A stretch of DNA of 64,000 nt from NCBI GenBank assembly GCA_963835135.1, contig CAWIEF010000003.1, forward strand, positions 1,302,001-1,366,000. The letters are read 5' to 3'. Below, one piece after another: positions 37,268 to 46,447 of this stretch. Within the stretch, counting starts at the first letter, position 1, and every line of letters starts with the position of its first letter. The notes beneath the pieces are model-generated. The model saw only the letters and a list, made by a program, of their open reading frames with translations, searched no databases and was not told the origin of the DNA. A program made the translations under genes and the position numbers. The DNA comes from JAVVHH01 sp963835135 (lineage in GTDB: Bacteria; Pseudomonadota; Alphaproteobacteria; Acetobacterales; Acetobacteraceae).

Positions 37268-38674
37268 TCACGGTTCCCGCATTCCATCCGAAAAGGCCGG
37301 CAGCACGCGGGACAGCAGGTAGCGCACCAGCGTGTGCGTCCCGACCTTGACATCCGCGGTGAGCGGCATGCCGGGGGTCAGCCTGAACCAACTCGGGATG
37401 TCGTGAAGGTGCGTGGCGTCGAGGGTCACGCGGGCACGGTAATAGGAGGACCCGAGCGGCCGCGGCGGGGTCGGTTGCGATCCGCGCTTGGGCTGCTGAT
37501 CCTCCGGAGCCGTCGAGAAGCTGTCTGGGCTGATGACCCGGACGAGGCCGTCGACCGTGCCGTAGTTGGTATAGGGCAGGGTATCGAGCTTCAGGTTCGC
37601 CGGATCGCCCGGATGGATGTAGCCGGCATCCGAGCCGGCGACGTTGATCTCTGCCTCGAGCGGCGCGTCGCTCGGAACCAGCGTGATGAGCTGCTCCCCC
37701 GATTGCATGACGGAACCCGGCGAGACCTTGGCGACGGTCAGAACGGTGCCGTCCTGATCGGCTCGGAGTTCGACAAGCTGCCGGCGCAGCTCCGCCTTCT
37801 TGAGGTTCTCTTGGGCATCGCTCAGCTTACGGCTCTGCTCGGTCAGGTCCTGGCCGACCTGACCACGCCAGTTCTGATTATAGGCGTCGCGTTCGGCCTC
37901 GAGGGCCTGAATGTCCCGTTGGGCCTGCGCAGCCTGGGCGATTGCGCCATCCAGTCCGCGCTTGATCTCCAAGCGGCTGTCGGTCGCGGCAAGGCGGTTC
38001 AGCTGGCTTCCCACCTGCAAATGTTCGAGCTCCAGACGTTTCTGTTCGACCTCGGCCGCAACCTTCAGCCGATCGGAGTATCCGTTCAGGTCGGATACGG
38101 CGCGCTGGATCTGCGCCTGCAGGCTGCTGATCTTCTGGTTGTAGTTTTCGTTCTTGAACGACCGTTCCGCCGCGTGCTGCAGGAACAGCGCACCCTGCAC
38201 GGCCGACATCGGACTGCTATCGCCGGGGTGAAAGGCGGTGTTGTTCGCCTCTGCGGTGAGGCGGGCGACCTCCGCCTGCAAGCTTGCCACCTGCGACTGC
38301 AGCGCGCCGAGATCGGCTGTCGCAAATGTCGGGTCGAGGCGGGCGAGCACCTGGCCCTTGGTGACGCGGTCACCCTCATGGACGTCGATCGAGCGGATGA
38401 TGGCTGTCTCGAGCGGTTGGACGACACTGGTCGCGTTGAGCGCGATGATGCGCCCCTGCGCCGTGACGACCTTGTCGACCGGGATCAAAGCCGCAGCGGC
38501 GAAGCACGCCGCCACCAAGGTTGCGACGGTCCAGATGACCGGGCGGGCGAGGGGCAGAACGGGCTCGACCGTCAGCGCAGTGGTCGGAGAATGGAAGTCG
38601 AGCAGCATCGGCGCGCGCTCGTCGTCCTTGCGGGAGGCCGGCACAGCGGTGCCCGGACCGAGAGTTAGGCTCAT
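37268..38674 (-). CDS. type I secretion membrane-fusion protein (HlyD family)
   Basis: The periplasmic adaptor of a type I secretion system, 468 residues. One membrane anchor lies near residues 45-65 (VIWTVATLVAACFAAAALI). Then comes the first half of a lipoyl domain (VVQPLETAIIRSIDVHEGDRV, i.e. VVQPLETAII RSIDVHEGDRV), a long coiled coil of about residues 120-310, the second lipoyl half (LRADQDGTVLTVAKVSPGSV) and a beta-barrel ending in family motif GMPLTADVKVG. It starts three bases after the ABC transporter, forming the HlyB/HlyD pair; the outer-membrane TolC partner is not in the window. Confidence 0.93.
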   Translation of the reverse strand: MSLTLGPGTAVPASRKDDERAPMLLDFHSPTTALTVEPVLPLARPVIWTVATLVAACFAAAALIPVDKVVTAQGRIIALNATSVVQPLETAIIRSIDVHEGDRVTKGQVLARLDPTFATADLGALQSQVASLQAEVARLTAEANNTAFHPGDSSPMSAVQGALFLQHAAERSFKNENYNQKISSLQAQIQRAVSDLNGYSDRLKVAAEVEQKRLELEHLQVGSQLNRLAATDSRLEIKRGLDGAIAQAAQAQRDIQALEAERDAYNQNWRGQVGQDLTEQSRKLSDAQENLKKAELRRQLVELRADQDGTVLTVAKVSPGSVMQSGEQLITLVPSDAPLEAEINVAGSDAGYIHPGDPANLKLDTLPYTNYGTVDGLVRVISPDSFSTAPEDQQPKRGSQPTPPRPLGSSYYRARVTLDATHLHDIPSWFRLTPGMPLTADVKVGTHTLVRYLLSRVLPAFSDGMREP

Positions 38675-38677
38675 CGC

Positions 38678-40963
38678 TCAGTCACCCTGCGCCAGAACTG
38701 GGACGAACTGACCGCTCCGGCCCGGGGCGCCGTCCATGTGCCGGTTCTGTTGTGCCCATAAGAGGCGATAGATGGAGCAACGCTCCAGCAGAGTGCGATG
38801 CGGAGCCATGTCCACGACCGTGCCCTTGTCGAGAACCAGGATTTGATCGCAATCGACGAGAGACGAGAGCCGGTGCGAGACGATCACCATCGTGCGGCCC
38901 TTGCCAAGCCGAACGAGGTTGGCGTTCACCAGCGCCTCGCTTTCCGGATCGAGCGCGCTGGTCGCTTCGTCGAGGATCATCAACTTCGGATTGGCGATCA
39001 CGGCGCGCGCGATCGCGAGCCGTTGCTTTTGCCCGCCGGACAGGTTCGCCGAGCCCTCCTCGATCCACGTGTCGTAGCCGGATGGCAGACGCTCGATGAA
39101 CTCCTCTGCGCCGGCCAATCGCGCGGCGCGCACCACGTCATCCAGCGTCAAACCCGGGCGGCCCGCGGTGATGTTGTCGCGAACGGTGCCGCGGAACAGG
39201 AAGTTGTCCTGCAGCACGACGCCGAAACTGCAGCGGAGATGGGTGAGGTTGATGTCCCGCATTTCGTTGCCGTCGAGCCGCAAGAAGCCTGAGTAATCGC
39301 GGTTGATGCCCTGCAGCAGCCGGGTGAGCGTGCTCTTGCCGGAGCCACTGCGGCCGACGACGCCCAGCATCGTTCCCGCCGGTATCTCAAAGCTGACCTT
39401 GTCGAGCGCCGGCAGCTTCGCCCCGGGATAGGTGAAGGTCAGATCCTCGAAGCTCACCGCGCCGGTGAGGTTCGGGCGCAGCCCACCCTGCATGGCAGCC
39501 GTTTCGCTCGGGTTATTCAGCACCATCGCGACCTGTGCCACGGACGCACGAACGTCTTCGAAATCCTCGATCAGCTTGGCCAATCCCACCAGCGGCTGTG
39601 TCACTCGCGCGCCGAGCATCATGAAAGCGACCAATCCGCCGACCGCGATCCCGGTGCTGTCGCTCAGCGCGATGTAGGCGCCGAGCATGATGACCCCGCG
39701 CTGGATGAAGCTCTCGATCGGGTTGATGAGGGTTTGCGGCCAGTTCGCCAACCGCCCCGCCTGCAGCTTCAGCCGCCCCGCCTCGGCCGTCCGCTCGTCC
39801 CACTCGGTGCGCCGCTGCGGCTCGATCGCGAGCGACTTCACCGTCCGGATGCCATGGACGGTTTCGACCATGGTCGAGCCTTTGAGGCTTTCGGCCATCG
39901 TGAGCTTGCCGACGACCCGGCGCAGCGCCGGCAGGAACAGCAGGATGATCCCCGTGATCACGGCCGCACAGACCAAGACGATCCAGGCCAGCGTCGGCTC
40001 CATCCAGAACAGGAAGGGGATCAGCATCACCAGCGTGAACATGTCGAGGAACGTGCCCATGAGCTTCCCGGTCAGGAACTCACGGACCTTCCAGACTTGA
40101 GCGATGCGGTAGTTGATCTGCCCAGCCGGATTCTTCTCGAAATAGTCGAGCGGGAGTGCGAGCAGGCGGTTGAACACGTGCAGGTTCAGCCGGGCATCGA
40201 CCCGGGTGGACACGACTTGCACCAATTCACGCCGCGTATAGCCGAGCAGCGTCTCGTAGACGGTCACGATCAGCAGGATCACGCTCAGCAAGACGAGAGT
40301 AGACATGCTGTGATGGACGACGACCCGGTCGACGACAGTCATGACCAACAGCGGCGGCAGGATCGTCAGGGCGCTGATCGTCACCGAGGCGATGCCGATA
40401 TCGCGGAGCGAGCGCCGCTCGAGCAACACCAGGCTCATTAGCCAGCCGAACGTGAACGGCCTGTCCGCCTCGGACTCGCCCCGAACGCGCCGGATGAGCA
40501 GAGCCTCGCCGTCCCAGGACTGGCGCAGGCGGAACTCGTCGACGGCGGTTGCGAACTCGTTGGAGTTCTGCCGCGGGTCGCGGATCCAAACGATGCCGCG
40601 CGCCGGGTCAGCACCGACCATGAGGCCGGCCGTTCCATCCTTGAAGAAAAGGATGACCGGCGGCGGCGGCTTGGTCGCTCCGACCAAGCGGAACAGCGCT
40701 TTCCATCGCAGCTTCTCGGCCCGCGCGTACAGCCCCCGCTCCTTGGCCCACGCCGCCAAGGATGCGGGCGATGGGACGCCCTCGCCGGCACGGGCGCGAA
40801 AATCGGCGGCGTCGAGGTCGGTGCCATGATGCCGGGCTGCCGCAACCACTGCCAGAAGGCGTGTCTCCATCGCGGGAGGTAGTTTTCCCCCTGCAACGGT
40901 ATCAGTGTCTATTTTGGGATCTGATACGTCGGACGGGACAAATTGCGGTCCGGATCGGGTCAA
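38678..40963 (-). CDS. type I secretion ABC transporter (HlyB-like)
   Basis: A 761-residue transporter. The first 150 residues form a C39 peptidase-like domain that lacks the catalytic Cys (no QxxxxxC motif), as in HlyB where it binds the substrate. Six membrane helices follow (about residues 180-460), then the ATPase with Walker A VGRSGSGKST near 533, signature LSGGQKQR near 641 and Walker B MILDEATSALD near 663. It would export an unfolded protein in one step. TTG at 40963 has AAGGA seven bases upstream. It opens the seven-gene minus-strand cluster. Confidence 0.92.
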   Translation of the reverse strand: MTRSGPQFVPSDVSDPKIDTDTVAGGKLPPAMETRLLAVVAAARHHGTDLDAADFRARAGEGVPSPASLAAWAKERGLYARAEKLRWKALFRLVGATKPPPPVILFFKDGTAGLMVGADPARGIVWIRDPRQNSNEFATAVDEFRLRQSWDGEALLIRRVRGESEADRPFTFGWLMSLVLLERRSLRDIGIASVTISALTILPPLLVMTVVDRVVVHHSMSTLVLLSVILLIVTVYETLLGYTRRELVQVVSTRVDARLNLHVFNRLLALPLDYFEKNPAGQINYRIAQVWKVREFLTGKLMGTFLDMFTLVMLIPFLFWMEPTLAWIVLVCAAVITGIILLFLPALRRVVGKLTMAESLKGSTMVETVHGIRTVKSLAIEPQRRTEWDERTAEAGRLKLQAGRLANWPQTLINPIESFIQRGVIMLGAYIALSDSTGIAVGGLVAFMMLGARVTQPLVGLAKLIEDFEDVRASVAQVAMVLNNPSETAAMQGGLRPNLTGAVSFEDLTFTYPGAKLPALDKVSFEIPAGTMLGVVGRSGSGKSTLTRLLQGINRDYSGFLRLDGNEMRDINLTHLRCSFGVVLQDNFLFRGTVRDNITAGRPGLTLDDVVRAARLAGAEEFIERLPSGYDTWIEEGSANLSGGQKQRLAIARAVIANPKLMILDEATSALDPESEALVNANLVRLGKGRTMVIVSHRLSSLVDCDQILVLDKGTVVDMAPHRTLLERCSIYRLLWAQQNRHMDGAPGRSGQFVPVLAQGD

Positions 40964-41105
40964 CAGACGTTCCTTCGCTCATGGCCGCTGCCGCGGTGTA
41001 GTCGGCTCAGGGGCGTTAGCATGGAGTATGGCCGCCATAACATAAAAATGAGTTAACGCCTATTTGCGCGTTGCGGGATCGGCAGCCTTCACCTTTGATG
41101 CGGAC

Positions 41106-41624
41106 ATGAACATCCGACCCGCAACCTCGTCCGACGTGCCAGAGATACAGTCCATTTACGCCCATCACGTCTTGCACGGGGCAGGGACATTTGAGGAAAT
41201 CCCGCCGTCCGTCGAGGAGGTCGGCCGCCGGTTCGACGGCATCGTCAGCCGCGGCTGGTCCTATCTGGTCGCCAGCGATGCGACGGGCGTGCTCGGCTAT
41301 GCCTATTTCGCCCAACTCCGCGAGCGATCCGCCTATCGGTTCACAGCAGAAGACAGCATCTATGTTCGCGACGACGTGCGCGGCCAGGGCGTCGGCAAGG
41401 CGCTGGTCGCCAAGGTGCTCGACGAGGCTGAGGCGCAGGGGTTTCGGCAGATGATCGCCGTCATCGGCGATTCCGACAACGTCGGCTCGATCGGCATGCA
41501 TGCCTCACTCGGGTTCCAGCGAACTGGGCTGCTCCGCGCGACGGGCCTTAAATTCGGCCGGTGGGTCGACACCGTATATATGCAGCGCGCGCTTGGCCGT
41601 GGTGATCACGACGTTCCCGGCTGA
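41106..41624 (+). CDS. GNAT acetyltransferase, phosphinothricin acetyltransferase-like
   Basis: A 172-residue GNAT protein. It begins MNIRPATSSDVPEIQSIYAHHV, shows YVRDDVRGQGVGKALV (acetyl-CoA loop) near residue 92 and ends SLGFQRTGLLRATGLKFGRWVD, the pattern of the PAT/bar and methionine sulfoximine acetyltransferase group. It may detoxify glutamate analogues or sulfones; the real substrate is unknown. Its 3' end overlaps the convergent small Cys-rich gene by 19 bases. Confidence 0.88.
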   Translation: MNIRPATSSDVPEIQSIYAHHVLHGAGTFEEIPPSVEEVGRRFDGIVSRGWSYLVASDATGVLGYAYFAQLRERSAYRFTAEDSIYVRDDVRGQGVGKALVAKVLDEAEAQGFRQMIAVIGDSDNVGSIGMHASLGFQRTGLLRATGLKFGRWVDTVYMQRALGRGDHDVPG

Positions 41625-41968
41625 CCGGGATCGAGTCTGAAGCGGGCGGAAGCGACTGGGTCGTTCTGCAACGCAGCGTGAACGGCCATGTCGCCTTCCG
41701 GGCTGCTCGTGACGGCGATCACGCGGCGGAAGAACGTCACCTCGCCACGGGCGCGGCGCTGAAACAGCCGGTCGAGCGCCAGTGCGGCCGGACTACGCGC
41801 GGCACAGCAGGAACACCCGGGAGCATGGCCGCTGACTTCGGGCGTGAAACCCTCCGCGGGGCGCTCTGCCACCCCTGGAACACCCTCCACGAGAAAGGCA
41901 GCATCCTCTTCGGCAGGGTTTGCTGCGCCGAGGCGGACTGGAATGCGGGCATCGAGCGACCACGACAT
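41606..41968 (-). CDS. small Cys-rich hypothetical protein
   Basis: A 120-residue protein with a CSCC motif (HAPGCSCCAARS) near residue 50, followed by helices (ALALDRLFQRRARGEVTFF) and ending DPVASARFRLDP. The CxCC motif suggests metal or thiol chemistry, but no family is recognised with certainty. The ATG at 41968 is 6 bases from a perfect operator palindrome shared divergently with the ArsR-methyltransferase gene, so it is probably regulated with the methionine genes. Confidence 0.6.
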   Translation of the reverse strand: MSWSLDARIPVRLGAANPAEEDAAFLVEGVPGVAERPAEGFTPEVSGHAPGCSCCAARSPAALALDRLFQRRARGEVTFFRRVIAVTSSPEGDMAVHAALQNDPVASARFRLDPGQPGTS

Positions 41969-41974
41969 GATGTA

Positions 41975-41996
41975 GACATAAAGATAACTTTATGTC
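41975..41996. promoter_or_regulatory. perfect operator palindrome between divergent genes
   Basis: The arms GACATAAAG (41975-41983) and CTTTATGTC (41988-41996) are exact reverse complements separated by ATAA. The A/T-rich element stands out in this GC-rich DNA. It lies 12 bases before the ArsR-methyltransferase start and 6 bases before the divergent small gene; the form and place fit a dimeric ArsR-family operator and autoregulation. Confidence 0.8.
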
Positions 41997-42008
41997 ATTG
42001 GCAAGCCC

Positions 42009-42962
42009 ATGGACGCCCTCTTAGCAGCATTGCGCGCGTGTGCCGAACCGACCCGGCTTCGCCTGCTGGCGTTGGCCGCCCGCGGGGCATTCTGCGTGGT
42101 CGAGTTGACCGACATCCTCGGGCAGTCGCAGCCGCGGCTCTCCCGGCATCTCCGCCTTCTATGCGATGCCGGGGTGCTCGAACGGGTCCGTGAAGGATCG
42201 AACGTGTGGTTCGGCCTGCCGCCGGACGCCGGGTTGGTGCACGAGTTGTTGGCACGCATCCCCGAGGACGACCCGGTGATCGCAGCAGACCGGCGGGCGG
42301 CGGCGCGCGTGCTTGCGGAACGGGCGCGCGTCGCGTCGGAGACATTCCGCCGGCAAGGGGCGGATTGGGACGAGACGCGAGCTTTGGCGCTTCCCGCCGC
42401 CGCGATCGAAGAGGCGGTCGTCTCGCTGCTGCCATCCGTCGGGGTCAGCCGCGTTCTCGATATCGGCACTGGCACCGGGCGCATGCTCGAGTTGCTGGCA
42501 CCCCTGGTCAAGGCCGGGCTGGGAGTGGATGCGAGCCGGGCGATGTTGGCACTGGCGCGGTCCCGGTTGGCCAAGCCGGGGCTCGGGCATTTGTCGGTCC
42601 GGCAAGCCGATATGTACAGCCTGCCGGTGGCGCGTCGTTTCGATCTGGTGTTGATGCACATGGTGCTGCACTACGCCGAGGACCCGCGCGCGGCCCTGGC
42701 CGAGGCGACGCGGGCGATGACGCCTGGCGGCACACTGCTGGTCGTCGATCTGGCGCAGCACGACCGATCGGCATTGGCCGACCGGCTGGCGCATCGCTGG
42801 CCCGGTTTTAGCGCGGCGGAGATGGCCGCGCTGCTTCTCGAGGCCGGGCTGCAACCCGGCCGTATCGTTTCCGTGTCCGGCCCGCTCGACGTCTGGGTCT
42901 GGACCGCCACATCACCGGCCGAGGCTACGGCCCGGCTGCCTGAACTGGAACTCGCTCAATGA
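42009..42962 (+). CDS. ArsR-family regulator fused to a SAM-dependent methyltransferase
   Basis: A 317-residue protein. Residues 1-90 are a winged helix-turn-helix of the ArsR type (ELTDILGQSQPRLSRHLRLL is the recognition region). Residues 145-300 are a class I methyltransferase fold with motif I VLDIGTGTGRMLELL. ArsR-methyltransferase fusions often sit beside methionine-cycle genes in alphaproteobacteria and are thought to sense SAM or SAH. Here the gene overlaps metH by four bases (ATGA) and has a perfect palindrome in front of it, so it most likely represses its own operon. Confidence 0.9.
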   Translation: MDALLAALRACAEPTRLRLLALAARGAFCVVELTDILGQSQPRLSRHLRLLCDAGVLERVREGSNVWFGLPPDAGLVHELLARIPEDDPVIAADRRAAARVLAERARVASETFRRQGADWDETRALALPAAAIEEAVVSLLPSVGVSRVLDIGTGTGRMLELLAPLVKAGLGVDASRAMLALARSRLAKPGLGHLSVRQADMYSLPVARRFDLVLMHMVLHYAEDPRAALAEATRAMTPGGTLLVVDLAQHDRSALADRLAHRWPGFSAAEMAALLLEAGLQPGRIVSVSGPLDVWVWTATSPAEATARLPELELAQ

Positions 42963-45900
42963 CCCGTCCGCATCTGCTCGACGCACTCCGCGATCAAGTC
43001 CTGCTCTGCGATGGAGCGATGGGGTCGCGGGTGCAGGCGCTCGATCTCGAGGTGGAGCGCGATTACTGGGGACAGGAGAACTGCACCGAGGTGCTGAACC
43101 TGTCGCGCCCCGACCTCGTGCGCGAGATCCATCGCGGGTATTTCGAGGCCGGCGCGGACATGGTGGAGACCAACACGTTCGGGGGGTCGCCGATCACGTT
43201 GGCGGAGTTCGGGCTGGAGGCGCGGACGCATGAGATCAACAAGGTCGCGGCCGAGCTGGCGCGCGAGGCGGCGGAGAGCTTCGCCGATGGGCGGCATCGC
43301 TGGGTGGTGGGGTCGGTCGGGCCGGGGACGAAGCTGCCCTCGCTCGGCAACATCGCATATGATCCGTTGGAGGCAGCGCTGGCCGAGCAGGCGCGCGGCC
43401 TGATCGCGGGCGGCGTCGACGCAATCTTAATAGAGACCTGCCAGGATACGCTACAGATCAAGGCGGCGGTGAACGGGGCAAAGATCGCGCGGCAGGAGGC
43501 GGGGCGGGATACCCCGATCTTCGTGCAGGTGACAGTGGAGACGACGGGGACGCTCCTGGTCGGGCCGGACATCGCGGCGGCGGCGACGGTGATCGACGCA
43601 CTCGACGTGCCGCTGATCGGGCTGAACTGCGCGACGGGGCCGCAGGAGATGGCCGAGCACGTGCGGTGGCTGGCGGCCAACTGGAAAGGTCTGCTGTCGG
43701 TGCAGCCGAATGCCGGGTTGCCGGAATTGGTGGATGGGCAGACGCGCTACCCGCTGGACGCGGCGCAGATGGCGAGTTGGGTGGAGCGCTTCATCGGTGA
43801 GGATGGGCTCAACCTGATCGGCGGCTGCTGCGGGACGTCGGTGCCGCACATCCAGGCGCTGGATGCGATGCTTCGGCGGCGTGCGCAGTCGGGCTATCGG
43901 CCGGCGCCCGTTGCTAGAAAACCGGTTTGGGTGCCGTCGGTGGCGAGCCTTTATGGGCAGACGTCGTTGCGGCAGGAGAACAGCTACTTCTCGATCGGCG
44001 AGCGCTGCAACGCCAACGGGTCGAAGAAGTGGCGCGAGTTGCAGGAGCGCGGCGACTGGGATGGCTGCGTCGGCATGGGGCGCGAGCAGATCGGCGAGGG
44101 ATCGAACAGCCTCGACGTCTGCACGGCGTTCGTGGGGCGGGACGAGCTGGCGGAGATGACCGAGGTGGTGACGCGGTTCACCTCGAGCGTGAACTCGCCG
44201 CTGGTGATCGACAGCACGGAGACGCCGATCATCGAGGCGGCGCTGAAGCTGCATGGCGGCAAGCCGATCATCAACTCGATCAATTTCGAGGATGGCGAGC
44301 AGGCGGCGCGGGATCGGCTGGCACTCGCAAAAAAGTTCGGGGCCGCGGTGATCGCGCTGACCATCGATGAGACCGGGATGGCGAAGACGCCGGAGGCCAA
44401 GCTCGAGGTGGCGCGGCGGCTGGTGGGGATCGCGGAGGAGTTCGGGCTGCCGCAGTCGGACCTGCTGATCGATCCGCTGACGTTCACGGTGGCGACCGGT
44501 AACGAGGATGACCGCAAGCTCGGCGAGTGGACCCTGGAAGGCATCAGGCTGATCCGCGAGGCATTCCCGGACGTCCAGATCGTGCTGGGGCTGTCCAACA
44601 TCAGCTTCGGCCTCAACCCGGCGGCGCGCGCCGTGCTCAACTCGGTGTTCCTCGACCATGCGGTGCGGGCGGGGATGAGTGCGGCGATCGTGCATGTGAG
44701 CAAGATCCGGCCACTGCATCTGATCGCGGCGGAGGAGGTGAAGGTCATGGAGGACCTGATCTTCGATCGGCGCGAGGGGGACTACGACCCGCTCAAGCGC
44801 CTGCTGGAGATGTTCGCGGACCGGAAGGCGGCCGATGCGGTCAAAAAGGTGCGGGCGGAGACGGTCGAAGGGCGGTTGAAGGACCGGATCGTCGACGGCG
44901 ACCGGAAAGGGCTGGCGGAGGAACTGGACGAGGCGCTGGCGAAGATGCCGCCGCTGGACATCATCAATACGGTTCTGCTGGACGGTATGAAGGTGGTGGG
45001 CGAGCTGTTCGGGGCGGGGAAGATGCAGCTGCCGTTCGTGCTGCAGTCAGCCGAGACGATGAAGGCGGCGGTGGCGCATCTCGAGCCGCACATGGAGCGG
45101 ATCGAGGGCCAGGAGAAAGGCACCATCGTGCTGGCGACCGTGAAGGGCGACGTGCACGACATCGGCAAGAACCTGGTCGACATCATCCTGACCAACAATG
45201 GCTATCGGGTGGTCAATCTCGGGATCAAGGTGACGCTGGCGGACATGGTGACCGCGGCGAAGGAGCATCGGGCGCACGCGATCGGCATGTCCGGGCTGCT
45301 GGTCAAGAGCACGGTCGTCATGCGCGAGAACCTCGAGGAGATGGCGCGGCAGGGGCTCGAAATCCCGGTGATGCTGGGGGGTGCGGCGCTGACGCGGAAC
45401 TATGTCGAGGACGACTGCGTGCGGGCGTATGCGTGCGGCCGGGTCGCGTATGCACGGGACGCGTTCGACGGGCTGAGCCTGATGGACAAGGTAACCGGCA
45501 ACGGTTTCGACGATTACCTGGCCGCGATCCAGGCCAAGCGGTCCGGCAAGGCGCGCAATACGAGCCGGACGCTGGGACAGGCGGACGCGAAGGCGTTCCG
45601 GCCGGTGGACGTGGCGGCCGTGCAGGCGCGGCGGCGGCGATTGACGCAGGACGTGCCGTTGGTCGAGCCGCCGTTCTGGGGCGCGCGGGTCTTGGAGGCG
45701 CCGGCGAAGGCGATTGTGCCGTTCCTCAACGAGCGCAGCCTGTATCAATTCCAGTGGGGGTTCCGGAAGCAGGGGCGGACGCTCGAAGACTTCCTCGGCT
45801 GGGCGAAGCAGGAGCTGCGGCCGGTCATGCGCCGCATGCTGCAGATCTGCGAGCAAGAGGACATCCTGCGGCCGCAGGCGGCCTACGGTTACTGGAAGGC

Positions 45901-46447
45901 GGCGGGCCAGGGCAACGACCTGATCGTGTTCGAGCAGGACGGGACGACGGAGCTGTGCCGGTTCGCGCTGCCGCGGCAGCCGCGGGAGGACGGCGAGTGC
46001 ATCGCCGACTTCTTCCGCGACGTGGACGATGCCGAGCGCGACGTCATTGGGTTGCAGGTCGTAACCGTCGGACAAAAGGCCAGCGATACGGCGCGGGTGT
46101 GGTTCGAGGACAACCGATACCAGGATTACCTGTATCTCCATGGCCTCTCCGTGGAGATGGCGGAGGCAATGGCGGAGTACACGCACAAGCGCATCCGGGC
46201 GGAGTTGGGCCATGCGTCCGAGGACGATCGGGACATGGAGAAGATGCTCGCCCAAGGCTACCGCGGGTCACGATACTCGTTCGGGTATCCCGCCTGCCCG
46301 CGGCTAGAAGATCAGGCGCCGCTGCTAGCACTGCTGGGGGCGGAGCGGGTCGGGGTCTCCATCTCGGACGAGTGGCAGTTGCATCCGGAGCAATCGACCA
46401 GCGCGATCGTGGTGCTGAACCCCAGGGCGAAATACTTCTCGGTCTAG
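42959..46447 (+). CDS. metH: cobalamin-dependent methionine synthase
   Basis: Transfers a methyl group from methyltetrahydrofolate to homocysteine through methylcobalamin. All modules are present in 1162 residues: the homocysteine domain with zinc ligands Cys224, Cys290 and Cys291 (GLNCATG, GGCCGTS), the pterin-binding domain (NSLDVCTAF region), the cap, the cobalamin domain with axial His733 in DVHDIGKN, and the C-terminal SAM-dependent reactivation domain (YRGSRYSFGYPACPRL). It is translationally coupled to the ArsR-methyltransferase regulator. Its stop overlaps the convergent rnhA end by 4 bases. Confidence 0.97.
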   Translation: MTRPHLLDALRDQVLLCDGAMGSRVQALDLEVERDYWGQENCTEVLNLSRPDLVREIHRGYFEAGADMVETNTFGGSPITLAEFGLEARTHEINKVAAELAREAAESFADGRHRWVVGSVGPGTKLPSLGNIAYDPLEAALAEQARGLIAGGVDAILIETCQDTLQIKAAVNGAKIARQEAGRDTPIFVQVTVETTGTLLVGPDIAAAATVIDALDVPLIGLNCATGPQEMAEHVRWLAANWKGLLSVQPNAGLPELVDGQTRYPLDAAQMASWVERFIGEDGLNLIGGCCGTSVPHIQALDAMLRRRAQSGYRPAPVARKPVWVPSVASLYGQTSLRQENSYFSIGERCNANGSKKWRELQERGDWDGCVGMGREQIGEGSNSLDVCTAFVGRDELAEMTEVVTRFTSSVNSPLVIDSTETPIIEAALKLHGGKPIINSINFEDGEQAARDRLALAKKFGAAVIALTIDETGMAKTPEAKLEVARRLVGIAEEFGLPQSDLLIDPLTFTVATGNEDDRKLGEWTLEGIRLIREAFPDVQIVLGLSNISFGLNPAARAVLNSVFLDHAVRAGMSAAIVHVSKIRPLHLIAAEEVKVMEDLIFDRREGDYDPLKRLLEMFADRKAADAVKKVRAETVEGRLKDRIVDGDRKGLAEELDEALAKMPPLDIINTVLLDGMKVVGELFGAGKMQLPFVLQSAETMKAAVAHLEPHMERIEGQEKGTIVLATVKGDVHDIGKNLVDIILTNNGYRVVNLGIKVTLADMVTAAKEHRAHAIGMSGLLVKSTVVMRENLEEMARQGLEIPVMLGGAALTRNYVEDDCVRAYACGRVAYARDAFDGLSLMDKVTGNGFDDYLAAIQAKRSGKARNTSRTLGQADAKAFRPVDVAAVQARRRRLTQDVPLVEPPFWGARVLEAPAKAIVPFLNERSLYQFQWGFRKQGRTLEDFLGWAKQELRPVMRRMLQICEQEDILRPQAAYGYWKAAGQGNDLIVFEQDGTTELCRFALPRQPREDGECIADFFRDVDDAERDVIGLQVVTVGQKASDTARVWFEDNRYQDYLYLHGLSVEMAEAMAEYTHKRIRAELGHASEDDRDMEKMLAQGYRGSRYSFGYPACPRLEDQAPLLALLGAERVGVSISDEWQLHPEQSTSAIVVLNPRAKYFSV

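Noticed and set aside
40964..41105. Replication origin in the intergenic region near the skew switch
   Set aside because: A short A/T-rich patch is present but no DnaA boxes or iterons were found by eye.
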